A stretch of DNA of 12,697 bases from Verrucomicrobiota bacterium (GTDB taxonomy: Bacteria; Verrucomicrobiota; Lentisphaeria; Oligosphaerales; Oligosphaeraceae): positions 1 to 12,697 of the forward strand of contig JAKLHU010000017.1 in assembly GCA_022709995.1 (NCBI GenBank). Direction: 5' to 3'. The notes beneath the pieces are model-generated. The model made no database searches. It saw only the letters and a list, made by a program, of their open reading frames with translations, and had not been told where the DNA came from. A program made the position numbers and the translations under genes. Position 1 is the first letter of the stretch, and each line of letters opens with the position of its first letter. Of the stretch, positions 6,738-12,697 are shown piece after piece.

Positions 6738-8021
6738 TCAGCTCGTCAAAAAAACCGTTGCCGCCGCGGCCAGGGCCAGATGGTCCTGGACGCCGGCCGT
6801 CTCCCGGATGCTGTGCATGGCCAGGATCGGCGTGCCGATATCCAGCCCCTCCAGACCCAGCAGGGCGGCGCAGGCCGGGCCGATCGTGCTCCCGCACGGC
6901 ATGTCCGCCCGGTTGGTGAACGACTGGCAGGGGATGCCGGCCTGCCGGCACGTGGCGGCAAAACGCTCCGCGCTCAAGGCATTGGTGCAATAACGCTGCG
7001 AAACATTGGTTTTGATGGCGACGCCACCGCCGATGACCGGCGTGCCGGCGCTGTCATATTTGTCCAGATAAGACGGATGCACGGCATGGGCGGAGTCCAG
7101 CGACAGCAGCCGCGAACCGGCCAGCACCCGCAGGCAGTCCTCCCCGTCGCCGCCCGAGGCCAGCACCACGCGGTGCAGGACGTCGCGGAGAAACGCCGAA
7201 TTCGCCCCCTGGGCGCTGACACTGCCAACTTCCTCATGGTCGGCCAGGAAAGCGACGCCGGCGGCCGGTGTCGCGGTCAAGCCGGCGGCCGGCGGCGCGA
7301 TCAAGGCGGCGACGGCGGCATGGCAGGAGGTGAGATTGTCCAGCCGCGGCCCGGTCAGCAGGTCGCGGTGGAGGCCGCCCAGCCGGGCCGGCGTCTGCTC
7401 GTACAGGAACAGCTCATAGCGGGCCGGCGCCTCCGCCGGACAGCCGACGGCGTCATCAAGGCGATGGCGCAGGTCCGCCGGCGACGCCTTGCCCAGGCAG
7501 GCGGAAAGATGCTGCCGGGGATTGTAGGCGAAACCCTGGTTGACGTCGCGGTTCAGGTGCAGAGCCAGGTTGGGAATGACGGCCAACGGCTCGTCCAGAC
7601 TGAACAGACGGACTTCCAGACCGCCAGGCGTCGCCCAGACCGCCCTTCCGGCCAGGCCGAGGGGCCGGTCCAGCCAGGTGCCGAGAATGGCCCCGCCATA
7701 GACTTCCACCGGAACCATCAGCAGGTTGGCGGCATCGGCGCTGCCCGGCAGCTTCACTTTCAGGCCGGGACTGTCCGTATGGGCAGTCAACAGACGGAAT
7801 CCGGCCGCCGCCGACCACTGCGCCGGCAGCCGAAACGCAATCAGCGCCGAACCGTTGCGCTCCACAACATACTTCCCGCCCGCCGCCAGCGACCACCGAT
7901 CGCCCTCGGACAAACACGTGAAGCCAGCCGCCAGCAGACGCCGCCGGGCATTCGCGGCCGCGTGAAACGCGGTCGGACTGGCGTTGAGATAGTGCAAGAC
8001 GTCATCAATAAGTTCTGACAT
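6738..8021 (-). CDS. apeB: M18-family aminopeptidase (aspartyl aminopeptidase type)
   Basis: This is a dinuclear-zinc cytosolic exopeptidase that removes N-terminal, often acidic, residues. The 427-residue length is typical. Metal and catalytic residues are in their family positions: HTDSPGLKVK (His81, Asp83), GPRLDNLTSCHA (Asp228), DHEEVGS (Glu263 and Glu264), the SLDSAHAVHPSY block (Asp309) and AMHSIRE (His403). Other conserved blocks are VEVYGGAILGTWLDRPLGLAG and NPRQHLSA. The frame is open upstream to 8078, but the extra residues are unlike the family. AGGGGAAG at 8028-8035 puts AGGGG nine bases before the ATG ending at 8021 and only three before the ATG at 8027, so 8021 is preferred. The gene stands alone on its strand, diverging from prs. 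Nothing unusual in the active site. Confidence 0.93.
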   Translation of the reverse strand: MSELIDDVLHYLNASPTAFHAAANARRRLLAAGFTCLSEGDRWSLAAGGKYVVERNGSALIAFRLPAQWSAAAGFRLLTAHTDSPGLKVKLPGSADAANLLMVPVEVYGGAILGTWLDRPLGLAGRAVWATPGGLEVRLFSLDEPLAVIPNLALHLNRDVNQGFAYNPRQHLSACLGKASPADLRHRLDDAVGCPAEAPARYELFLYEQTPARLGGLHRDLLTGPRLDNLTSCHAAVAALIAPPAAGLTATPAAGVAFLADHEEVGSVSAQGANSAFLRDVLHRVVLASGGDGEDCLRVLAGSRLLSLDSAHAVHPSYLDKYDSAGTPVIGGGVAIKTNVSQRYCTNALSAERFAATCRQAGIPCQSFTNRADMPCGSTIGPACAALLGLEGLDIGTPILAMHSIRETAGVQDHLALAAAATVFLTS

Positions 8022-8151
8022 GGCCATCTTCCCCTGCTCCCGCCGGCAAAAAACCGCCCCCGGACGTCCTGGCGCCAACGGGCCGGCGACTGCCGACCCA
8101 AACGTGAGGCCATCCGAAAAGCCCCCAGCCTGGCGGCGCGCGCTTCTTCAA

Positions 8152-8170
8152 GGGCATGGCGCCTATGCCC
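8152..8170. repeat. Small inverted repeat in the divergent spacer
   Basis: GGGCAT (8152-8157) pairs with ATGCCC (8165-8170). The stem extends inward by a G-T and a G-C pair to leave a three-base loop. No T run follows in either direction. In the M18 transcript direction it would lie in the leader. Role unknown. Confidence 0.3.
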
Positions 8171-8250
8171 AAGACGTGATGACGACCGGCAACTACCCCT
8201 TCTTGTTATCCGCGGATGAATCTTTCGACAAAAACCTTTCGGACGGTCCC

Positions 8251-8270
8251 AAACTAAACCAAACCAAACC
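8251..8270 (+). repeat. Tandem pentamer AAACY, four units
   Basis: Units AAACT, AAACC, AAACC, AAACC stand in a row, an A-rich block in otherwise GC-rich DNA between the divergent genes. It may affect DNA bending upstream of the prs promoter or be a slippage product. Function is not shown. Confidence 0.5.
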
Positions 8271-8348
8271 GGCTGGACGGCAAATCCGACGGCGGGCAAA
8301 ACAGGACCTTCGCCGTACACAACGCAAACTATACACCGCCATCCGCGC

Positions 8349-8377
8349 TTGCGTCAACTTCACTTTGCATTTATAGT
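8349..8377 (+). promoter_or_regulatory. Sigma-70-like promoter for prs-miaB
   Basis: TTGCGT (8349-8354), a 17-base spacer and TATAGT (8372-8377) match the housekeeping promoter layout, with five of six bases right in the -10 box. The local sequence is AT-rich compared with its surroundings. Transcription would begin near 8384 and give a leader of about 130 bases before the prs ATG at 8514. Confidence 0.6.
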
Positions 8378-8513
8378 ATGCCTTTTACCGATTCCTAACA
8401 AATCCCCCGTCCGTTCTGGCCGATTCTTTCCCGTTGCCGGCCACGTTGCCCTTGCCCTGGGGCGCCGCCCGCAGCCGGCTGATGGCGGAAAGAACCAACC
8501 AAAGGAAGTTGTC

Positions 8514-9713
8514 ATGAGTGGAGAAATCATTGTCGTGGGGACTGTTTCCGACGACCCCCTGGCCAGCGACGTCGCGGCCGGCATGGGGCAGGAAGCGGAT
8601 ATCTCCGACCTCATGTCCATCAAGAGTTTCGCCAACACGGAATTCTGCCCGCGCTTCCTCTACGACGAAAACGACATGACCAGAATCGGCCACAGCCTGG
8701 TGGACAAAACCGTCGTCATCGTCTCGTCCTGCAGCGGCGAATACACCCGCAATTCCCGCGCCATGCGGACGTTCCTGGTCGCCCGCGCCGCCCGCGACAA
8801 TGGCGCCAAGCGCGTCGTCCTGGTCGAACCGGACCTGTTCTACAGCGCCCAGGACCGCGGACCGCGGCCGGAACACGGCCGCGTCGAATTCGCCCGCACC
8901 GAAGCCGACTACAAGAAATTCGACGGCCAGCCGTTTTCGGCCGCCCTGTATGCCGAACTGCTCAAGACCAGCGGGATCGACGACGTCCTGACGATTCACA
9001 ACCACTCGACCTCGGTGCAGGAATTGTTCATGCGCCAATTCAACGGCAATTTCTTCAACATCTCCCCGGCCCAGCTTTACGCCGAGTACCTGGCCAATCA
9101 CGAAGTCATCCTGCATCCCGAACGCCAGATGGGCTTCGTGCTGTGCGCGCCAGACAAGGGCGCCGCGCATGTCGTCTCGGAAGTCTACCGCAATCTTTGC
9201 GAACATGCCCGGAACATGCTGCTGCCGATGACGCCGTCCCTGCTGATGATGGACAAGGAACGCAGCAGCGAACGGAAAGTGATCATCAAGGCACACGCCG
9301 ACAGCCCGACCCGCCTGGAGGACATTGCCGGCCGGGAAGTCGTCGTTTTCGACGACATGGTCCGCACCGGCAACACCATCGTCGAGTGCTGCAAGAGCCT
9401 CAAGGCGGCCGGCGCCCTCCGGGTGATTTTCGTCGTCACCCACTTCTATTCCTCCCCGGAGGTCAAGGAGAACCTGAACGACGCGGCGGTGGACGACATC
9501 ATCACCACGAACACCCTGCCCAGCATCCTCAACCGCGACATGCAGGGCCGCCTGCGGCGCAAGATGCTCATCCTGAAAATCGAACGGCTGATCGTCAACA
9601 CCCTGTTCCGCGACGTGCTGAAAATCGGCCCGCCGCGCTTCAAGCGCCAGTACACCATTGACATTTCCCGCAAAAACCCCCGCTGGCGCGACACCCTCGA
9701 CCTGCAGGATTGA
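8514..9713 (+). CDS. prs: Ribose-phosphate pyrophosphokinase (PRPP synthetase), long variant
   Basis: PRPP synthetase makes phosphoribosyl pyrophosphate from ribose 5-phosphate and ATP for nucleotide, histidine and tryptophan synthesis. Family features are the FANTEF block (39-44, in place of the usual F-DGE), VVIVSSCSGEYTRNSRAM (about 67-84), the ATP-binding YSAQDRGPRP (110-119), the histidine-containing IHNHST (161-166) and the PRPP loop FDDMVRTGNTIV (279-290). At 399 residues it is about 80 longer than the usual bacterial enzyme. Extra sequence lies between the ATP and His motifs and in the C-terminal half. The PRPP loop has Arg and Asn where Asp/Ala and Gly are usual. The start at 8514 is set by AAAGGAAG at 8501-8508, and upstream residues in the open frame are not family-like. 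miaB follows after 31 bases. A related phosphoribosyltransferase or a regulatory PRPP-synthetase-associated protein is a less likely alternative. Confidence 0.78.
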   Translation: MSGEIIVVGTVSDDPLASDVAAGMGQEADISDLMSIKSFANTEFCPRFLYDENDMTRIGHSLVDKTVVIVSSCSGEYTRNSRAMRTFLVARAARDNGAKRVVLVEPDLFYSAQDRGPRPEHGRVEFARTEADYKKFDGQPFSAALYAELLKTSGIDDVLTIHNHSTSVQELFMRQFNGNFFNISPAQLYAEYLANHEVILHPERQMGFVLCAPDKGAAHVVSEVYRNLCEHARNMLLPMTPSLLMMDKERSSERKVIIKAHADSPTRLEDIAGREVVVFDDMVRTGNTIVECCKSLKAAGALRVIFVVTHFYSSPEVKENLNDAAVDDIITTNTLPSILNRDMQGRLRRKMLILKIERLIVNTLFRDVLKIGPPRFKRQYTIDISRKNPRWRDTLDLQD

Positions 9714-9744
9714 ACGACGGCCGGCGCCGCGGAATCGCTTTTCC

Positions 9745-11097
9745 ATGCCCAGTTTCTTCCTGAAAACCTACGGCTGCCAGATGAACGAGCGCGATTCCGA
9801 AGCGCTCGCCTGCCTGCTGGAACAGCACGGCATGACCCCGGCGACATCGGAAGAAGACGCCGATGTCATCATCCTCAACACGTGCAGCGTCCGGGACCAG
9901 GCGGAACGCAAGGCCATCGGCAAGGCCGGACTGCTGAAACGCCTGAAGGCCGCCAAGCCGGAACTGGTGATCGGCATCATCGGCTGCATGGCGCAAAACC
10001 GCGGCGAAGACCTGCTGGCCGAACTGCCGCACCTCGACTTTGTCGCCGGCACCGACCGCCTGGCCGTCGTCCCCGACCTGATTGAACAAGCCCTGTCCGG
10101 GCGCCGGCGCCAAGCCGACCTCGCCCGCGACGCCGGCCCGACGCCGGCGGAGGCCAATGGCCACCAGCCCGGCAGCATCAGCGCCATGATCTCCGTCATG
10201 CGCGGCTGCGACCAATTCTGCTCCTACTGCATCGTGCCCCATACCCGCGGCCGCGAACACAGCCGGCCCATCCCGGAAATCGTCGCCGAGGCGACGCGCC
10301 TGGCCGCCGCCGGAACCAGGGAAATCCTCCTCCTGGGCCAGAATATCACGGCCTACGGCCTGGCCGAAATCCGCCGCCAGGACCAGTCGCGCCCGTCATC
10401 CGACGTGTCGCCGTTTGCCGACCTTCTGGAAGCGCTCAACGACGTGCCCGGCCTGGCCCGGATCCGCTTCACGTCGCCGCACGTCGGCTTCATGAACGAC
10501 CGCTTTGTCGACGCCGTCTGCCGCCTGCCGAAAGTCTGCAAGGCGTTTCACGTCCCGCTGCAATCCGGCTCGGACCGCACCCTGGCCATGATGCGGCGAT
10601 CCTACACGGCGGCCGAATACCGCGACCGCATCGCCGCCATCCGCAGCCGACTGCCCGAAGTCGCCTTCTCCACCGACGTTATCGTCGGCTTCCCGACGGA
10701 AACCGACGAGGACTTCCGCCGCACCCGCGAACTGATGGCCGAAATCGCCTTCGACATGGCCTACATCTTCCGCTATTCACCGCGAACCGGAACCAAAGCC
10801 GCGGAGAAATTCCCCGACGATGTCCCGGAGGACGTCAAGCACGAGCGCAACCAGCTGCTTCTGGACGACTTGGAGCAGGCGGCGGCGGTGCGCAACCGTT
10901 CTTTCCAGGGACGCGTCCTGGAGGTGCTGGTGGAAGGGGTCAGCAAACGCAATCCCGACCGCTGGACTGGCCGAAGCGACCTCAACAAGACGTGCAATTT
11001 CGCCCCGGTGGCCGGCTTGGAACCCGGCGCGCTGGCGCCTTTCCGGGTGCTGCGCACTTCGGCCAATTCCCTGGTCGGCGAAATCGTCTTGGCCTGA
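9745..11097 (+). CDS. miaB: tRNA-2-methylthio-N6-dimethylallyladenosine synthase
   Basis: MiaB is a radical-SAM methylthiotransferase that turns i6A into ms2i6A at position 37 of tRNAs reading UNN codons. The 450 residues hold the N-terminal domain with auxiliary-cluster cysteines in TYGCQMNERDSE (Cys11), NTCSVRDQAERK (Cys47) and GCMAQ (Cys81). The radical-SAM triad follows in RGCDQFCSYCIVPHTRGREHSRP (split here for reading: Cys155, Cys159, Cys162), then a C-terminal TRAM domain (about 385-450). The CQMN and TRGxExSR wording separates it from RimO and MtaB. The ATG at 9745 aligns with the family start; the open frame extends to 9658 but overlaps the end of prs and lacks family character. The Shine-Dalgarno is weak. 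It probably shares the prs transcript (31-base gap). Confidence 0.95.
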   Translation: MPSFFLKTYGCQMNERDSEALACLLEQHGMTPATSEEDADVIILNTCSVRDQAERKAIGKAGLLKRLKAAKPELVIGIIGCMAQNRGEDLLAELPHLDFVAGTDRLAVVPDLIEQALSGRRRQADLARDAGPTPAEANGHQPGSISAMISVMRGCDQFCSYCIVPHTRGREHSRPIPEIVAEATRLAAAGTREILLLGQNITAYGLAEIRRQDQSRPSSDVSPFADLLEALNDVPGLARIRFTSPHVGFMNDRFVDAVCRLPKVCKAFHVPLQSGSDRTLAMMRRSYTAAEYRDRIAAIRSRLPEVAFSTDVIVGFPTETDEDFRRTRELMAEIAFDMAYIFRYSPRTGTKAAEKFPDDVPEDVKHERNQLLLDDLEQAAAVRNRSFQGRVLEVLVEGVSKRNPDRWTGRSDLNKTCNFAPVAGLEPGALAPFRVLRTSANSLVGEIVLA

Positions 11098-11139
11098 AGC
11101 CGCTGATAGCGGCCGGCCGAATTCCCGCCGCGGCTTTTC
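11097..11139 (+). terminator. Hairpin terminator between convergent miaB and tsaD
   Basis: AAGCCGC (11097-11103), which begins with the last base of the miaB stop codon, pairs with GCGGCTT (11130-11136). The loop contains its own GGCCGGCC palindrome. TTTT at 11135-11138 follows on the plus strand, as expected for a weak intrinsic terminator of miaB. On the minus strand the stem has only two T's after it, so tsaD termination here is less sure. Confidence 0.5.
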
Positions 11140-12202
11140 AACCGGCGGTAAAGGGCAGGATGCCGAGGGAGCGGTCAAGTCGCGCCTCAACCCCCATGGC
11201 CAAATCGTCCACGATGCCTTTGCGCAGATAATGCCATCCCAGTCCCGCGACCATGGCGGCGTTGTCCGTGCAGAATTTCGGCGGGGCGGCGAGCAGGCGC
11301 CGGCCGAGCCGGGCCGTTTCCGCGGTCAGCAGCGCCCGGAGCCGGCTGTTGCAGGCGACGCCGCCGCAACAGCAGACCAGCGGCGCCGCGAAATCGCTGG
11401 CGGCGGCCATGGTCTTGCTGACGAGCACCTCCATGACGGCTTCCTGATAGCTGGCGGCCACATCGGCCAGGCCGGCCTCATCCAGCGTCCTGTCCTTGAC
11501 CGCATAGAGCAAGGCCGTCTTGACGCCGCTGAAGCTGAAATCGTAGCGATGTTCCGGCTTGACGGCCTTGCCGGCGGCGCCCGTCAATCCGCGTGGAAAG
11601 GCATGCGCCCGCGGATTGCCGGTTTTGGCCAAACGGTCAATGACCGGCCCGCCGGGGTAGCCCAGGCCAAGAATCTTGGCTGCCTTGTCCAAGGCCTCGC
11701 CGGCGGCATCGTCCAGTGTGCTGCCGAGGATTCTGGCGCGGCCGTCGACCTCGATCAGCACCAGAGCCGTGTGCCCGCCGGAGACGACGAGGGCCAGGAT
11801 GGGATAAGACGAACGATCCGCCAGAATCTCCGGCTGGCCAAGGAAACCGCCGTAGATATGAGCCAGAAAATGATTGATGCCGACAAGTGGAATGCCCTGC
11901 GCGGCGGCCAGGCCCTTGGCATACGCGTTGCCGACCAGCAACGCCGGAATCAGCCCGGGGCGGCTGGTGACCGCAATCGCCGAAATGTCGGCGATCGTGA
12001 GTTGGGCGGCGGCGAGCCCTTCCTGCACCACCGGCGAGATATTGCGCAGATGCTCGCGCGCCGCCAATTCCGGAATGACCCCGCCATACCCGGCATGCAA
12101 CGCCACTTGCGAGGAAATCACGCTGCCCAGGACGTCATGGCCGTCGCGGACAACGGCAGCCGCCGTCTCATCGCAACTGCTTTCAATACCAAGTACTATC
12201 AT
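11138..12202 (-). CDS. tsaD: tRNA N6-adenosine threonylcarbamoyltransferase
   Basis: TsaD transfers the threonylcarbamoyl group from threonylcarbamoyl-AMP to A37 of ANN-decoding tRNAs (t6A), working with TsaB and TsaE. The 354-residue protein begins with the hallmark MIVLGIESSCDETAAAVV. The metal-binding histidines sit in NHFLAH (His111, His115), exactly at the canonical numbers. SGGHTALV (141-148), YPGGPVIDRLAK, FSFSGVKTALL and the late CGGVACNSRLR and FCTDNAAM blocks complete the fold. The open frame runs to 12313, but residues before the ATG at 12202 are not family-like, and AGGTGATG lies about eight bases upstream of this ATG. Neither tsaB nor tsaE is in the window. The gene converges on miaB, another position-37 modification gene. 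No defects seen. Confidence 0.96.
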   Translation of the reverse strand: MIVLGIESSCDETAAAVVRDGHDVLGSVISSQVALHAGYGGVIPELAAREHLRNISPVVQEGLAAAQLTIADISAIAVTSRPGLIPALLVGNAYAKGLAAAQGIPLVGINHFLAHIYGGFLGQPEILADRSSYPILALVVSGGHTALVLIEVDGRARILGSTLDDAAGEALDKAAKILGLGYPGGPVIDRLAKTGNPRAHAFPRGLTGAAGKAVKPEHRYDFSFSGVKTALLYAVKDRTLDEAGLADVAASYQEAVMEVLVSKTMAAASDFAAPLVCCCGGVACNSRLRALLTAETARLGRRLLAAPPKFCTDNAAMVAGLGWHYLRKGIVDDLAMGVEARLDRSLGILPFTAG

Positions 12203-12237
12203 CGTCGTGTCATCACCTGTTTTCTTGCTGGTCGGTT

Positions 12238-12252
12238 GAATTACTGTAATTC
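12238..12252. promoter_or_regulatory. Perfect AT-rich palindrome over the tsaD -10 box, candidate operator
   Basis: GAATTAC-T-GTAATTC is a perfect seven-plus-seven inverted repeat around one central base. It stands out as AT-rich in GC-rich DNA. It covers the proposed -10 hexamer of tsaD, where a bound repressor would block transcription. No regulator is encoded nearby, so the partner is unknown and the element may be just an overlapping promoter feature. Confidence 0.4.
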
Positions 12253-12271
12253 CCGAAAGGTCCAACCGCAA
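12243..12271 (-). promoter_or_regulatory. Sigma-70-like promoter for tsaD
   Basis: On the minus strand TTGCGG (12271-12266), a 17-base spacer and TACAGT (12248-12243) form a promoter of the same shape as the one before prs. Transcription would begin near 12236, giving a leader of about 34 bases with the AGGTGATG ribosome site just before the tsaD ATG at 12202. Confidence 0.5.
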
Positions 12272-12432
12272 CCGCCGCCCTCGGAAAAAGGCCGCATCCG
12301 CGTAAGCCCCCACTCCTGGTCAATGTGCAAAACCAGGTGTTGAGCCCATGTTGATGCCAACCGGATGCGACGCGTTTCCAGGCGACGCCTTCCGGGCGTT
12401 CCCCCGCACGGCTTTTTCCCTTCCGCCTGCCG

Positions 12433-12492
12433 GTATGTAGTCCAGGCTTGAGCCTGCCATTCGTACGTAGTCCAGGCTTTAGCCTGCCGCTG
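12433..12492. repeat. Two-copy 30-base tandem repeat with CAGGCT/AGCCTG palindrome
   Basis: Copies at 12433-12462 and 12463-12492 share GTAYGTAGTC followed by the hairpin core CAGGCT-TK-AGCCTG and then CC. They differ at only a few bases over the first 26 positions, and the differences leave the six-pair stem intact (TG versus TT in the loop). The stretch GCCTGCCG just before the first copy may be the remnant of a third. The layout, a short palindrome in an intergenic region in tandem, resembles REP-type elements that are usually spread through a genome. Confidence 0.75.
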
Positions 12493-12497
12493 GAGTG

Positions 12498-12642
12498 ATA
12501 GGACCAATGTTATTCACATATGCGTAATTCTGGCTGAAAACATGGGACCAATAAAATGCCCCCCTTCTCGCGAAGCAACGCGACGGCTACAGAGAACATA
12601 CAAGGACGCTGGAAGAGGACGCATTGGCCGCATAGGACCAAT
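12498..12642 (+). repeat. Three copies of the 11-base motif ATRGGACCAAT
   Basis: The motif occurs as ATAGGACCAAT at 12498-12508, ATGGGACCAAT at 12542-12552 and ATAGGACCAAT again at 12632-12642, all in the same orientation. Start-to-start distances are 44 and 90 bases. Nearby GCATTGGCC (12621-12629) looks like a degenerate inverted version. These appear to be scattered short repeats and not a CRISPR array, because spacing and length do not fit. Confidence 0.55.
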
Positions 12643-12697
12643 ACTCCTTGGTTTAGGGATTCGGTTTGGCTTTGGGCGACTGCAATAACGCCAGCGC

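Larger units (their letters stand above)
8028..8513. other. Long divergent intergenic region between the M18 gene and prs
   Basis: The 486 bases hold no convincing gene. Short open frames here lack recognisable protein character. The region contains a ribosome binding site for the M18 gene at its left end, a small hairpin (8152-8170), a four-unit AAACY repeat (8251-8270), a promoter for prs (8349-8377) and a leader of about 130 bases before the prs start. The prs leader is long for a simple gene and could hold regulatory structure, but I recognise no known riboswitch. Confidence 0.6.
12272..12697. other. Right-end region with repeats and no convincing gene
   Basis: The 426 bases from the tsaD promoter to the window end contain no open frame with recognisable protein character. 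The one 88-codon frame on the minus strand (12507-12241) translates the 30-base repeat into a ten-residue repeat (AWTTY twice) and runs through the tsaD promoter, so it looks spurious. The region holds the tandem palindromic repeat at 12433-12492, three GGACCAAT motifs and an AT-rich patch near 12505-12556. A gene may begin beyond the edge. Confidence 0.6.

Noticed and set aside
8028..8078. Upstream extension of the M18 gene to 8078
   Set aside because: The added residues are not family-like, and the ribosome binding site fits the ATG ending at 8021.
8206..8217. GCGGATAACAA-like sequence on the minus strand resembling the right half of a lac operator
   Set aside because: Only half a site, with no LacI-type regulator or matching second half. 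It is probably coincidence, and the weak TTGTCG-17-TAACAA promoter around it is also unconvincing.
12203..12313. Upstream extension of tsaD to 12313
   Set aside because: The family N-terminus MIVLGIESSCDET begins at 12202 with a proper ribosome site, and the extension would cover the likely promoter.
12241..12507. 88-codon minus-strand frame with internal repeat AWTTY
   Set aside because: It is the in-frame translation of a 30-base palindromic DNA repeat, runs through the proposed tsaD promoter and shows no protein family character.
12433..12642. Possible CRISPR array
   Set aside because: Two repeats lie head to tail with no spacer, the other motif is 11 bases with irregular spacing, and no cas genes are present.

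Overview
The window is a GC-rich bacterial chromosomal segment carrying seven recognisable housekeeping genes and little else. It has no rRNA, tRNA, CRISPR array, transposase or phage gene that I can see. Protein families, gene style and short dispersed repeats in the spacers would fit a member of the Planctomycetes-Verrucomicrobia-Lentisphaerae group. That placement rests on general impression, not on a diagnostic marker.

Layout from left to right. Bases 1-1641 hold the helicase half of priA on the plus strand. It starts abruptly at the Walker A motif, and the bases before it read as an unrelated coding fragment on the minus strand, so a rearrangement or assembly junction near base 108 is likely. 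Convergent to it is a three-gene minus-strand set, read right to left: a ROK-family sugar kinase (6522-5536), a Ppx/GppA-HD protein (5495-3915) and polyphosphate kinase ppk (3823-1685). The gaps of 40 and 91 bases suggest one polyphosphate-related operon. Further right and also on the minus strand is an M18 aminopeptidase (8021-6738), separated from the kinase by 215 bases with strong palindromes and a small heptamer array.

A divergent intergenic region of nearly 500 bases (8028-8513) carries a good sigma-70-like promoter for a plus-strand pair: a variant PRPP synthetase (8514-9713) and miaB (9745-11097). miaB converges on tsaD (12202-11138, minus strand), with a hairpin between them. Both miaB and tsaD modify position 37 of tRNAs. 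tsaD has a promoter-like element of the same shape as the prs promoter, and a perfect AT-rich palindrome covers its -10 box. The right end (about 12272-12697) has no convincing gene. It holds a two-copy 30-base palindromic tandem repeat and three copies of an 11-base GGACCAAT motif.

Points of most interest: the Ppx/GppA protein has substitutions at the residues aligned to the catalytic acids of characterised exopolyphosphatases, yet sits directly next to ppk; a ROK kinase heads that operon; the PRPP synthetase is long and has a changed PRPP loop; and priA is cut at its 5' end. I see no wholly new multi-gene system in this window.
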